Shown here piece after piece: positions 41,616 to 49,693 of a DNA stretch of 64,000 nucleotides. Both the position numbers and the translations under genes were made by a program. The notes below the pieces were generated by a model. It had not been told where the DNA came from. It saw only the letters and a list, made by a program, of their open reading frames with translations, and searched no databases. How positions within the stretch are numbered: the stretch's first letter is position 1; each line of letters opens with the position of its first letter. The stretch is from Candidatus Phycosocius bacilliformis (GTDB lineage Bacteria > Pseudomonadota > Alphaproteobacteria > Caulobacterales > Aquidulcibacteraceae): the NCBI RefSeq assembly GCF_003112735.1, contig NZ_BFBR01000004.1:226646-290645 (forward strand), given 5' to 3'.

Positions 41616-42812
41616 TTAGCTGGGCCGCGTGAGTGGGGGAAACAATGCGGCAAGTGCCAGCGCCAGATCATCGCGCCCCGGTGCTGTCATGGCATGAAAG
41701 CCAACCGGCAGACCATCGACCAGGCCCATGGGTGCGCTGATGGCGGGCAGATCCGCGACATTGGCATATTGGGTGGCAAAGGCTTGATCCGGCGGCGGGC
41801 CGATATCATGGTCGAAGGCAACATGGGACACGGTTGGGCTGATGATGCCGGCAAGACCATGTTCTGCCAGCCGGGCGCGCAGCTTTTCCTTCACATCGGC
41901 CAGAATGCCATAGGCCTGATCAATCCGCTCGGACGACAGCTGGCGTCCATAGTCCAGCATGGCCCGGAAATGGGGATCAAGACCTGAGTCTGGGTCTGCC
42001 AATTCGCCCGCCCATTCACGCGCGCCTTCGACTTCGCACACATAGAGGCAGGCGCGCAGAAGCTGGGCATCGGTTAGGCCCAAATCCAGATCAAGTTCCA
42101 TCACCTCGGCTCCGGCACCGCGCAACCGACCGCAGGCCTGATCAAACAGAAATGCCAATTCACCAGAGGGTGCAGGCCGGTCGCGGGCAATGGCAAAGCA
42201 AAGGCCTGAAAGGCTGGCTGAAGGCATAGGTCCGCCCATAGCTTTGGCGACGGCCCACAAGGTGGCCGGATCCTTGGCCAAAGGCCCGACCTGGTCGAGT
42301 GTCGGTGACAGCGGGATGACGCCGGTTTGGGGAATGAGGCGGCCCGCTGGCTTCCAGCCATAGACACCACAATAGGCCGCTGGCAGCCGGATAGAGCCCA
42401 TGGTGTCGGTTCCCAAAGCAGCATCAACCAGCCCTGCGGCAATGGCAGCACCTGATCCACCAGACGATCCACCCGGCGATAGGTTCTGCCCCCACGGGTT
42501 GAGACAGCGGCCATAGGCCTTATTGTCGGTGGTGGCCCCCAAGGCACCTTCATGCATGTTAAGCGTGCCCAGGATCTGAGCCCCGGCTTGGCGCAGTCGG
42601 GCAACAACCGGGGCGTCTTGGGATGCAACTGCATGGCGCCGGGCGGCGGATCCGCCCGTATTGGCAAGACCGGCCACCGCAATATTGCCTTTCACGCCCA
42701 AGCTGAGCCCCGCCAAAGGGCCGGAGAGGGCAGTCCCAGCATCATCGGCGGGGGCGAACTCAATAAAGGCGTGCAACGCCTGATTGGCGGCCTGAAGCCC
42801 AGCCCGGTCCAT
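41616..42812 (-). CDS. Amidase of the amidase-signature family
   Basis: The 398-residue hydrolase has the Ser-cisSer-Lys triad: Lys41 (LGVKGNIA), Ser116 (PGGSSGGSGAA) and Ser140 (TDTMGSIRLPAAYCG). Spacing of 24 residues between the two serines matches the family. It hydrolyses an amide to a carboxylate and ammonia. Its start codon overlaps the stop of the PaaK-like ligase by one base, so a likely route is amide to acid and then acid to acyl-CoA. The exact amide is unknown; a role in tRNA transamidation is unlikely because GatB/GatC are absent. Confidence 0.88.
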   Translation of the reverse strand: MDRAGLQAANQALHAFIEFAPADDAGTALSGPLAGLSLGVKGNIAVAGLANTGGSAARRHAVASQDAPVVARLRQAGAQILGTLNMHEGALGATTDNKAYGRCLNPWGQNLSPGGSSGGSGAAIAAGLVDAALGTDTMGSIRLPAAYCGVYGWKPAGRLIPQTGVIPLSPTLDQVGPLAKDPATLWAVAKAMGGPMPSASLSGLCFAIARDRPAPSGELAFLFDQACGRLRGAGAEVMELDLDLGLTDAQLLRACLYVCEVEGAREWAGELADPDSGLDPHFRAMLDYGRQLSSERIDQAYGILADVKEKLRARLAEHGLAGIISPTVSHVAFDHDIGPPPDQAFATQYANVADLPAISAPMGLVDGLPVGFHAMTAPGRDDLALALAALFPPLTRPS

Positions 42813-44194
42813 CAGCGATGATCCAATAGGCGGATTGGCTTTTGCCGCGCCTCAATCTGGGTCAGGCTGGCCGTGCCACCGGGGGGGACAAGCTCGATCT
42901 GCACCTCAATCCCCAATTTGCGTTTCAACACGTCGCGATACGTATCTGGATGGCCACCGCGATCTTCGCATATGACGATCAAGTCCTCCCGGCCTTGCGC
43001 ATCGCGTATCGCCTTGCAAATCCACTCTCCAGCAAAGGCAGGCACGTCAGCCAGCATGGGTCCAACAGCCTGCGGGAAGATGTTAATTCCGCGCAGCTTG
43101 ACCATATTGTCCGACCGGCCGAGGAATCCCTCAATCCGCTTAAAATTGACCCCGATGGCGCTGGCGTCGGTGCGGAAGGCACTGACATCATGGGTATTGA
43201 AGCGGATGATCGGATACACATCATCCTTGAACAAACAGGTGACAACCAGATCGCCGGTTTGCCCATCGGGGACAGGCTGACCCGTTTCAAGATCACAAAT
43301 CTCAACCCAATGGGCATCTTCCATCACATAATGGCCGTCTTGGTCGGGACCTTCCCCGGCAATCATGCCGGTGTCGCCAACGCCATACCAGTCATAGCAC
43401 GCCGCCCCACCCCACAGCGCCGACACCGCCGCCTTATCTTCGCGCCCGAACTGGCCCGAAATCATGCGGATGGGAATGTCCACCCCCGGCTCCAGCCCTT
43501 CGGCACGGGCGACCTCGGCGAGCTTTTTGATGTAGTCAGTGAAGCCCAGAATGACATTGGCTCCAAAGTCGCGCATCAGGCCGATTTGGGCGACACTGCG
43601 CGTTTCAATCCCGGTCCCGGCTGACATGAAGGTCGCGCTCGTCCAGCGTGTGACAGCCTCGCGGATATAATGGCCACCATTGATCATGCCATGGCCATAG
43701 ACGGAGTGGACGACATCTTCTGGCCGCAGGCCTTGCCAACGGAACAGGCGCGCCAACAGCAAATTCTGGACTTCACGTGTCTTGGCCCCAAAGAACAAGG
43801 GCTGTGGCTTGCCGGTGGTGCCGCTGGTTGTGTGAAAAATCATCGGCGGCCGCTGCCCATTCGGATAGGAATCCAGCCCGGCAAAATCGCCAAAAGGCGG
43901 GGCAAGCCCGATGCTTTCGACGATCTCCTGCTTGCCGAAAGTCGGCAGTTTGGGCAGATCGTCGAGGGACTTAATGTCACCAGCCTCAATCCCATGACGA
44001 CCCCATAGGCGCTGATAGAAGGCGGTCTTGGCGGCCCGCGCCACCAATTTCTGGAACAATCTTTCCTGATGGGCGCGCAGGCGATCCCGCGTGATGGTGG
44101 TTGCCATCGTGATGAAGTCATCACCAATCGGATGGTCAGCCAGTAGGGCGGCATAATCGAGGCTTTGGGCAAAGCTGGTATGGCGGTCGGTCAC
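42812..44194 (-). CDS. Phenylacetate-CoA-ligase-like acyl-CoA ligase
   Basis: The 460-residue protein is an adenylate-forming ligase of the PaaK type. The AMP-binding motif is FHTTSGTTGKPQPLFFG, followed by SVYGHGMINGGHYIREA and, near the end, NMVKLRGINIFPQAV, the C-terminal hinge typical of PaaK. It makes an aryl- or short acyl-CoA from the free acid with ATP. It overlaps the MmgE/PrpD gene by 4 bases and the amidase by one base, so the three are one operon. The acid is not known; no paaABC oxygenase genes are present. Confidence 0.87.
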   Translation of the reverse strand: MTDRHTSFAQSLDYAALLADHPIGDDFITMATTITRDRLRAHQERLFQKLVARAAKTAFYQRLWGRHGIEAGDIKSLDDLPKLPTFGKQEIVESIGLAPPFGDFAGLDSYPNGQRPPMIFHTTSGTTGKPQPLFFGAKTREVQNLLLARLFRWQGLRPEDVVHSVYGHGMINGGHYIREAVTRWTSATFMSAGTGIETRSVAQIGLMRDFGANVILGFTDYIKKLAEVARAEGLEPGVDIPIRMISGQFGREDKAAVSALWGGAACYDWYGVGDTGMIAGEGPDQDGHYVMEDAHWVEICDLETGQPVPDGQTGDLVVTCLFKDDVYPIIRFNTHDVSAFRTDASAIGVNFKRIEGFLGRSDNMVKLRGINIFPQAVGPMLADVPAFAGEWICKAIRDAQGREDLIVICEDRGGHPDTYRDVLKRKLGIEVQIELVPPGGTASLTQIEARQKPIRLLDHR

Positions 44195-45621
44195 GACATT
44201 AGTCCTGCTGCAAGACGGCCAATCAGGCCGACATCTTCTAACGCCACCAATCGGTCGACCGCGGCGATCAAGGCGTCCTCCAGTTTGGGCTTCGACCCAC
44301 CAAAACCATAGGCGCTGCAGGCGCGGAACTTCGCCAAATGGGCCTCCCGGCTGAGTGGGCGTTGGGGTGTTCCCAAGAGCACATCCGTGGCTACAGACAC
44401 TATGCGGCCGTCTTTCAAGCGTGCTTCTGCCGATTGAGGCACAAAGGCCGATGCCGCTTGTACCTGATTGACCACAACCTCGATCCGACGCGCCACGGCA
44501 TGGACTTCGGGGTCATTCAAACGCTCGGACGTAAAATCGGTCAAGCCGACACCCCCGGTCAGCAAGGCAATTGCGCCAACATAGGGCAGGCACAATCTGG
44601 CGTAATTGACCTCCAGCGGCGGCGGGGCGATCGGGCGGCCCACCAGATGGTGGATCAAGGGTGGGGCCGAAATGACAAGCCTGTCGAGATTGTCGGCCGT
44701 CATGCCCTGTCGGGCCAGTTCCAAAATCATGTCGATGCCGCCATGTGAGGCCCGACCACTTGGAAATGGCTTCCAACTGACCTCACAAGCGCGCCACACC
44801 TGTCCCAGACTGGCCAGAACGGGCTCCAGTGCGCTGTCGCGCTCAAACAGGGTCAGATACCCAAACGGCCCGTCAACAGAACCGAGCGGGCCGGGCAGTC
44901 CGGCTTGGACCAGATCCACCGCAACAAAGGCTGATCGTGCCGCCCCGGCGACGCTGGCGGCCAATGCCGGGGTGCCCTCGACATGGGCCTGCATGGTGCC
45001 AGAGGCAAAAGCCAAAGCATAGCCAAAGGCGTGGGCGGTCGCCTCTGCCGTCAAACCCCGCGCATGGCTCAAGGCAGCCACGGCCCCAAACAGGCCGCAG
45101 GTCGCCGGTCTGAAAAACTGGATCTGCGACCGGGCCGCAACGCCAAGGCCTGCTGCGACATCCACCCCGAGGGCTGCAGCTGTGACATAGGTTTGCCCAG
45201 ACAGGCCGCGCGCTTCTGCTTCTGCCAGCAAGACCGGCACAACCACGGTGAATGGATGCAAGACCGCGGCTTCATGCACGCAGTCAAACTCCAACGCATG
45301 GGCCTGAAACGCGTTAATGAAGGCCGCGTGGGGGGCAGGCAAAGCCTCGCCAGTGGCAAAGACATGGGCGTCGGAGCCCGCGCCCCAGCCTTGGGTGGCC
45401 TGACGCACCCCAGCCGCATAGGGCGAACGCGTGCCTGCGATCCCGACACCCACCAGATCGAGCGTAAAATTGCGCACGGCTTGGATGGCGGCTGGTGGCA
45501 GATCGGCAAAGGACGTGCCTGCGACATGGCGGGCCAAACGCTGGGCTGCTGTCAGCTGCGCGGCTGGGTGCACCGTGTGGGGTGCCGCCTGGGGGCTAGA
45601 CTCTCGGCTTTGTCCGGACAT
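44191..45621 (-). CDS. MmgE/PrpD family protein
   Basis: The 476-residue protein matches MmgE/PrpD, whose known members dehydrate 2-methylcitrate or isomerise related acids. Typical pieces are HALEFDCVHEAAVLHPFTVVVP and WKPFPSGRASHGGIDMIL. The prpB/prpC genes of the methylcitrate cycle are not in the window, so a different hydroxy acid is likely. A longer frame reaches 45747, but the ATG at 45621 fits the family. The start codon lies in a TGTCCGGACA palindrome. The promoter is shared divergently with the CoA-transferase gene. Confidence 0.87.
   Translation of the reverse strand: MSGQSRESSPQAAPHTVHPAAQLTAAQRLARHVAGTSFADLPPAAIQAVRNFTLDLVGVGIAGTRSPYAAGVRQATQGWGAGSDAHVFATGEALPAPHAAFINAFQAHALEFDCVHEAAVLHPFTVVVPVLLAEAEARGLSGQTYVTAAALGVDVAAGLGVAARSQIQFFRPATCGLFGAVAALSHARGLTAEATAHAFGYALAFASGTMQAHVEGTPALAASVAGAARSAFVAVDLVQAGLPGPLGSVDGPFGYLTLFERDSALEPVLASLGQVWRACEVSWKPFPSGRASHGGIDMILELARQGMTADNLDRLVISAPPLIHHLVGRPIAPPPLEVNYARLCLPYVGAIALLTGGVGLTDFTSERLNDPEVHAVARRIEVVVNQVQAASAFVPQSAEARLKDGRIVSVATDVLLGTPQRPLSREAHLAKFRACSAYGFGGSKPKLEDALIAAVDRLVALEDVGLIGRLAAGLMS
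45611..45620. promoter_or_regulatory. Palindrome at the start codon of the MmgE/PrpD gene
   Basis: TGTCCGGACA, identical to 1442-1451, covers the second and third bases of the minus-strand ATG and the next codons. See the findings for the comparison of the two sites. Confidence 0.25.
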
Positions 45622-45657
45622 ATTGGGCACATAGCATGCCAGTGACGAAGCGCAATC

Positions 45658-45711
45658 ATGCGCGGCGCATTTCTTGGTCACCGCACGGAAAATGGTGGCG
45701 GCATGCGCCAC
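45658..45711. promoter_or_regulatory. Two inverted repeats in the PrpD / CoA-transferase divergent promoter
   Basis: ATGCGC-G-GCGCAT (45658-45670) and GTGGCG-GCATG-CGCCAC (45695-45711) are both perfect inverted repeats within the 110-base intergenic region. The second lies 20 bases before the CoA-transferase ATG. They are good candidates for binding by the GntR/UTRA regulator encoded downstream. Confidence 0.42.
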
Positions 45712-45731
45712 AAAAGGGCAATGACCACACC

Positions 45732-47006
45732 ATGATCCTGTCGCCACGCCGATTGTCTTCTCTGGCCGAAGCCGCTGCCCTTCTCGCCGATCGGGCCAAG
45801 GGTGGTCGCATCTTCATCCCGGCAGGCCCGGTGGAGCCTTTGGCCCTGGCCGACGCGTTTAGAGCTGAACCCGGCTTGGCCGACGACCTGACGTTCTGCG
45901 GCCTGTTCATACCCGGACTGAACCGGCTTGATTGGGCCGCCCTGTCGGCCAAAGCCGCGGCCAATATCTTTCTGCCCTCTCCTGATTTTGCCACAACGAT
46001 AAGCGACGGGCGCACCCATGTGATCCCCTGCCATTATTCCGCCGCGTGGCGCTTTTTGCGGGATCAAGATTTCAAAGCCGCCGTGTTCCACCTCGCCCCG
46101 CCGGACGCCCAAGGCCAGTGTTCAGTGTCGCTATCAGCTGACGCCAGTCCCGCCTTTTTTGACCGTGATGTGTTCAAACTGGGTCTGATCAACCCCGCCC
46201 TGCCGGTCGTCACCGGGGCCCCCACCGTCCCGCTGGCGGCATTGGATGCTTGGGTCGAGGCAGAAGCCATCCCGCCAGAATTGATCACACCAGCCCCAAC
46301 AGGCGACATTGACGGCCTTGTCGCGCATGTCTCAAACCTGATTGAGGATGGCTCTTGCCTGCAGGCCGGGATTGGCAGATTGCCCGGTGCGATCATGGCA
46401 AGCCTGGTCGCACGCCGCGACCTCAGCATACACTCCGGGCTAATCGGGGACTGGATTTTGCCACTTTTGGACGCAGGCTGCGTGCGCGATCAGCCTCGGG
46501 CGCTCACTTCTGGCGTCATTCTGGGCAGCCATAATATGCAGGCCCGTTTGGCGGGTGAGTCGCGGCTGTCTTTGGTGCCGATTGCGCAGACCCACGGCGC
46601 GGCCCATCTTGGTGCCATAACGCGCTTTGTCAGCCTGAATGCGGCGCTGGAGGTGGATTTGGCTGGACAGATTAATTGCGAATTTGCCGGCGACCGTGTG
46701 CTGGCAGGGGTCGGAGGGGCGGTGGATTTTCTGCGCGGCGCCCGCCTCAGCCCCGGCGGCAAGCCGATTGTGATGGTTCAAGCTGTCGGCAAGGATGGCC
46801 GGTCGCGCATCATTCCCCGCCTGTCAGCACCCAGTGTATCGATTGCGCGCAGCGACGCGCCGATCCTTGTCAGCGAATTTGGTGCCATTGATCTTGAGCC
46901 TTTGGACGCAAAGGCCCGGGCGCTTGCCATTATCAGCCTTGCCGCGCCCGAACATCGTGACATGCTGAAAGCGGCATGGGCACACCCATCAGAGGCACGA
47001 AAGTGA
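45732..47006 (+). CDS. Acetyl-CoA hydrolase / class I CoA-transferase family protein
   Basis: The 424-residue protein belongs to the acetyl-CoA hydrolase/transferase (Cat1, 4-hydroxybutyrate CoA-transferase) family. Recognisable parts are LQAGIGRLPGAIMASLVARRDL, INCEFAGDRVLAGVGGAVDFLRGA (with the probable catalytic Glu) and the C-terminal VSEFGAIDLEPLDAKARALAI. It probably moves CoA between acetyl- or succinyl-CoA and a carboxylate made by the neighbouring pathway. The frame is open to 45636, but the ATG at 45732 matches the family length. The GntR gene follows with an overlapping start. Confidence 0.85.
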   Translation: MILSPRRLSSLAEAAALLADRAKGGRIFIPAGPVEPLALADAFRAEPGLADDLTFCGLFIPGLNRLDWAALSAKAAANIFLPSPDFATTISDGRTHVIPCHYSAAWRFLRDQDFKAAVFHLAPPDAQGQCSVSLSADASPAFFDRDVFKLGLINPALPVVTGAPTVPLAALDAWVEAEAIPPELITPAPTGDIDGLVAHVSNLIEDGSCLQAGIGRLPGAIMASLVARRDLSIHSGLIGDWILPLLDAGCVRDQPRALTSGVILGSHNMQARLAGESRLSLVPIAQTHGAAHLGAITRFVSLNAALEVDLAGQINCEFAGDRVLAGVGGAVDFLRGARLSPGGKPIVMVQAVGKDGRSRIIPRLSAPSVSIARSDAPILVSEFGAIDLEPLDAKARALAIISLAAPEHRDMLKAAWAHPSEARK

Positions 47007-47719
47007 GCGATACCACCCCCCTTTATCGCCGACTGGCCCAGGACTTGCGCAAGGCGATCAGTCAAGGCCACTATCCCACAGGCAGCTTGCTCCCAACCGA
47101 ACAGGACCTCTGCGCCCAGCACAAAGTCTCCCGCCATACGGCGCGCGACGCCTTGCGCATCCTGACCGATGAAGGCCTGATCGAGCGGCGTCGCGGGGCT
47201 GGCTCTGTCGTCATTGCGGCCAAGCCAGTCGGTCCGTTTTCCCAAGGCTGGGGCGAGATTGGCGATATTTTGCAATATGCGCGCGACACCCGTCTTGTTA
47301 TCCTCACATATGGTCCGGCTACAGCCGAAGATGTCCTCGCCATGGGGCTGGATGCAAACCAGCCCTGGATTGGCATCAAAGGTCTGCGGATGCGCGCTGG
47401 ATCGAGTAAGCCCTTGGCCCATACCAGCATTTGTGTTCGCAAGGACCTTGCACCGCCCCATGCCGCACTGACAGACTGGCCCCATGCGATTGCTGAATTC
47501 ATTGCCCGGCACAATGGTGTGCTGGCAGCCCGGATTGAGCAGGATATTTCTGCCGTGAAACTTGGTCGAGAGCTTGCCAAGGCGCTGCATGAGCATGCGG
47601 GAGAGCCTGCCCTGCGCACCCGCCGCCGCTATCTCGATTCTGAGGGGGTTGTTTTCCAGGCCAGCATCAGCGTGCATCCGGGTGAACATTTCACCTATGC
47701 CATGTCGGTCAGTCGCTGA
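47003..47719 (+). CDS. GntR family regulator with UTRA domain (HutC type)
   Basis: The 238-residue regulator has an N-terminal winged helix (LYRRLAQDLRKAISQGHYPTGSLLPTEQDLCAQHKVSRHTARDALRIL, residues ~6-50) and a C-terminal UTRA effector domain (GRELAKALHEHAGEPALRTRRRYLD, then FQASISVHPGEHFTYAMSV). The GTG at 47003 overlaps the previous stop (GTGA) and has AGAGG with 7-base spacing; the ATG at 46976 lacks such support. It probably represses the catabolic cluster until its metabolite binds. The palindromes at 45658-45711 are its likely sites. Confidence 0.88.
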   Translation: MSDTTPLYRRLAQDLRKAISQGHYPTGSLLPTEQDLCAQHKVSRHTARDALRILTDEGLIERRRGAGSVVIAAKPVGPFSQGWGEIGDILQYARDTRLVILTYGPATAEDVLAMGLDANQPWIGIKGLRMRAGSSKPLAHTSICVRKDLAPPHAALTDWPHAIAEFIARHNGVLAARIEQDISAVKLGRELAKALHEHAGEPALRTRRRYLDSEGVVFQASISVHPGEHFTYAMSVSR

Positions 47720-47736
47720 TTCCGCCGGAGCCGCCC

Positions 47737-48744
47737 TCAGCCCATCGCCATCATCAAGGCCACGCCGCCTGCAGAGATCGCAGCGATGATGGCGGTCTGG
47801 ATCATCAAAGCCCCGACCGCGCGCGGGCCGAGCAACATCACCCCTTTGATCGAGGTATTGGCCCCCAGCGCCACCATGGAGATGATCAGGCAGAGGCTGG
47901 ACATTTTGGTCAATGCTGCAATCCCTGCTGGTGTGAGCCAGCCGGTATTGGCCACCACAATGGCGGCCACAAAGCCCAAGAGAAACACTGGCACCGTGGC
48001 TTCAGTCTCAGAATCGGGGCCATCCTTGCGGTCGAGCCACGACAGGATCATCAGAAGCGAAAAAATCACCACCGGCAGCATGGCAACCCGGATCATTTTC
48101 ACCGTGGTGGCTGCAGGCGTTGCCGCTTCGCCATAGACATCTGAAGCCGCGACCACTTGGGCAACTTCATGGATGGAGGACCCCAAAAACACCGCAGATG
48201 GGATCATCGGCAGGTTTAACAGATGGCAGATGGCCGGATAGACGACCACGGCAATGGTGCCGATGATGGTGATGCTGGCCACGGTCGCCACCACATCGCG
48301 TTCAACATTGGAATTGGGGCGGCGGGCCAGAACTGTGGCAATGGCCAAGGCAGCAGACGCCCCGCAGATCGCCACCGATGTGGCCGTCAAAAAGGCGGTC
48401 GGGCGGGGCAATTGAAGCGCGCGGCCCACCAGATAGCCCAGACATAAGGTGCCAAAGGCGGCCGCTACCGCGATCAAAGCCGGTTGCCAGCCCAGGGCCT
48501 GCAAATCCGAAATCGTGATGCGGAAGCCCATCAAAGCCACCCCAATGCGCAACAGCGGCTTGGCCAGCACATCATTGCCGGGCTTGAAGGCAGGCTTGGT
48601 CAAAATGCCCGCGGCGGCCATGCCCAGCAACAAAGCAATCAGCAAGGTGGGGACGCGGGTGCCTTGGGTTGGAAAATAGGCTGCGGCAGCCAGAATGAGG
48701 CCGAGACCGACACCGGGCCCGAACTTGGTCACGGACTTAAACAT
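47737..48744 (-). CDS. YeiH-family membrane exporter
   Basis: This 335-residue protein with about 8-10 helices belongs to the YeiH (UPF0324) family, members of which are annotated as putative sulfate/sulfite exporters. Matching stretches are SVAICGASAALAIATVLARR, FLGSSIHEVAQVVAASDVYGEAATPAATTVKMIRVAMLPV. In sulfonate users such proteins can export the sulfite or sulfate set free. It could serve the ssuABC/LLM functions of this window, but that is an inference; it converges on the GntR gene with a 17-base gap. Confidence 0.82.
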   Translation of the reverse strand: MFKSVTKFGPGVGLGLILAAAAYFPTQGTRVPTLLIALLLGMAAAGILTKPAFKPGNDVLAKPLLRIGVALMGFRITISDLQALGWQPALIAVAAAFGTLCLGYLVGRALQLPRPTAFLTATSVAICGASAALAIATVLARRPNSNVERDVVATVASITIIGTIAVVVYPAICHLLNLPMIPSAVFLGSSIHEVAQVVAASDVYGEAATPAATTVKMIRVAMLPVVIFSLLMILSWLDRKDGPDSETEATVPVFLLGFVAAIVVANTGWLTPAGIAALTKMSSLCLIISMVALGANTSIKGVMLLGPRAVGALMIQTAIIAAISAGGVALMMAMG

Positions 48745-48819
48745 ACTCCCCCCAGGTGTCGACAGATGCTGTGTCTGACCACGAGGCCAAGCCGCACCAT
48801 TGAGACGATTGCCGACAGC

Positions 48820-49077
48820 TTAGCTTAGGGCGGTTTCACCAGACTGTGCAATTGGGGCGCTGGCCTGTTTGCGCTGCCGGTTGAGGACCATGCGGTCGTG
48901 CAGACAACAAATGGTCTGGCTGCCCGTACTTTTGAACAGGCCTGGAATCAGCCCGTGGATCATGCAGGCCAAGGCGGCACCGAGCATCTGGAACCCAAAA
49001 CTGAATGCCACACCCAAATGCTCAAAATAGCTCTCGCCTACGCTTTTGGGATGATCGACAAACAATTTTCTGAACAT
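48820..49077 (-). CDS. DUF6356 family protein
   Basis: The 85-residue protein matches the DUF6356 family: VDHPKSVGESYFEHLGVAFSFG, then a hydrophobic stretch MLGAALACMIHGLIPGLF and GSQTICCLHDRMVLN. The family is found in alphaproteobacteria and probably sits in the membrane with one helix; its role is unknown. The gene lies 75 bases from the exporter start. It is divergent from lrp, with a 103-base AT-rich spacer. Confidence 0.78.
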   Translation of the reverse strand: MFRKLFVDHPKSVGESYFEHLGVAFSFGFQMLGAALACMIHGLIPGLFKSTGSQTICCLHDRMVLNRQRKQASAPIAQSGETALS

Positions 49078-49143
49078 CGGGGTGCACCTCCATGCTGGTG
49101 CAGAAGGTTCTCACAGAATTCATGGTAAATTTTCACTCATTTA

Positions 49144-49171
49144 TTGAAAAATGGTCTAATGATGATATATT
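49144..49171 (+). promoter_or_regulatory. Sigma-70-like promoter of the Lrp gene
   Basis: TTGAAA (49144-49149), a 16-base spacer and TATATT (49166-49171) make a good housekeeping promoter. The expected start of transcription, near 49178, is only about 3 bases before the ATG at 49181, and no Shine-Dalgarno is seen, so the mRNA may be leaderless. Confidence 0.42.
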
Positions 49172-49180
49172 TATACGATC

Positions 49181-49657
49181 ATGAAGCCATCTGACCAAAA
49201 AATCGACGAAGCAGACATTAAGCTTTTGTCAATTCTTCAAACCGATGCGGCGGTCTCGTTGGAGGAATTGGCCACCCGAACGGCCATGTCGGCCAATACG
49301 GCTTGGCGGCGAATCCGCCGGATGGAAGAGGCCGGCATCATCGCCAAGCGTGTCGCGCTGATCGATCCTGAGACTGTTGGGCTGGGCATGACGGTATTTG
49401 TCGCCATCAAGACCTCCGACCATTCGGATGAGTGGCTGGAGAATTTTGCCCGCTCGGTCTCGTCCATCCCCGAAGTGGTGGAGTTTTACCGCATGAGCGG
49501 GGATACCGACTATCTGCTCAAATTGCTGGTCGCTTCCATTGCCGATTATGATCGGGTCTATAAGAAACTGATCCGTAGCGCGAAATTAAGTGACGTCAGT
49601 TCCAGCTTTGCCATGGAGACGATCAAATTCACCACCGCTGTGCCTTTGCGAATTTAG
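49181..49657 (+). CDS. Lrp/AsnC family transcriptional regulator
   Basis: The 158-residue regulator has the N-terminal HTH (KIDEADIKLLSILQTDAAVSLEELATRTAMSANTAWRRIRRMEEAGII) and the C-terminal RAM domain (VEFYRMSGDTDYLLKLLVASIADYDRVYKKL). Such proteins sense amino acids and regulate transport or breakdown genes. Which one is unknown. putA or gltBD in this window would be plausible targets. Its own promoter is AT-rich, as expected for autoregulation. Confidence 0.9.
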   Translation: MKPSDQKIDEADIKLLSILQTDAAVSLEELATRTAMSANTAWRRIRRMEEAGIIAKRVALIDPETVGLGMTVFVAIKTSDHSDEWLENFARSVSSIPEVVEFYRMSGDTDYLLKLLVASIADYDRVYKKLIRSAKLSDVSSSFAMETIKFTTAVPLRI

Positions 49658-49693
49658 CTTTTGGCACAAGCCATTATCGGCTAAAGGGCTGTC

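Noticed and set aside
41616-42812. GatA subunit of the tRNA amidotransferase
   Set aside because: The amidase signature is shared, but there is no gatB or gatC nearby and the gene is in a catabolic operon with a length shorter than usual GatA.
44191-45621. prpD of the 2-methylcitrate cycle
   Set aside because: The fold matches, but prpB, prpC and an acnD or prpE are absent, and the neighbours are an amidase and a PaaK-like ligase.
46976-47002. ATG start of the GntR regulator at 46976
   Set aside because: It has no Shine-Dalgarno and overlaps the previous gene by 31 bases. The GTG at 47003 has AGAGG at 7 bases and a stop-start overlap.
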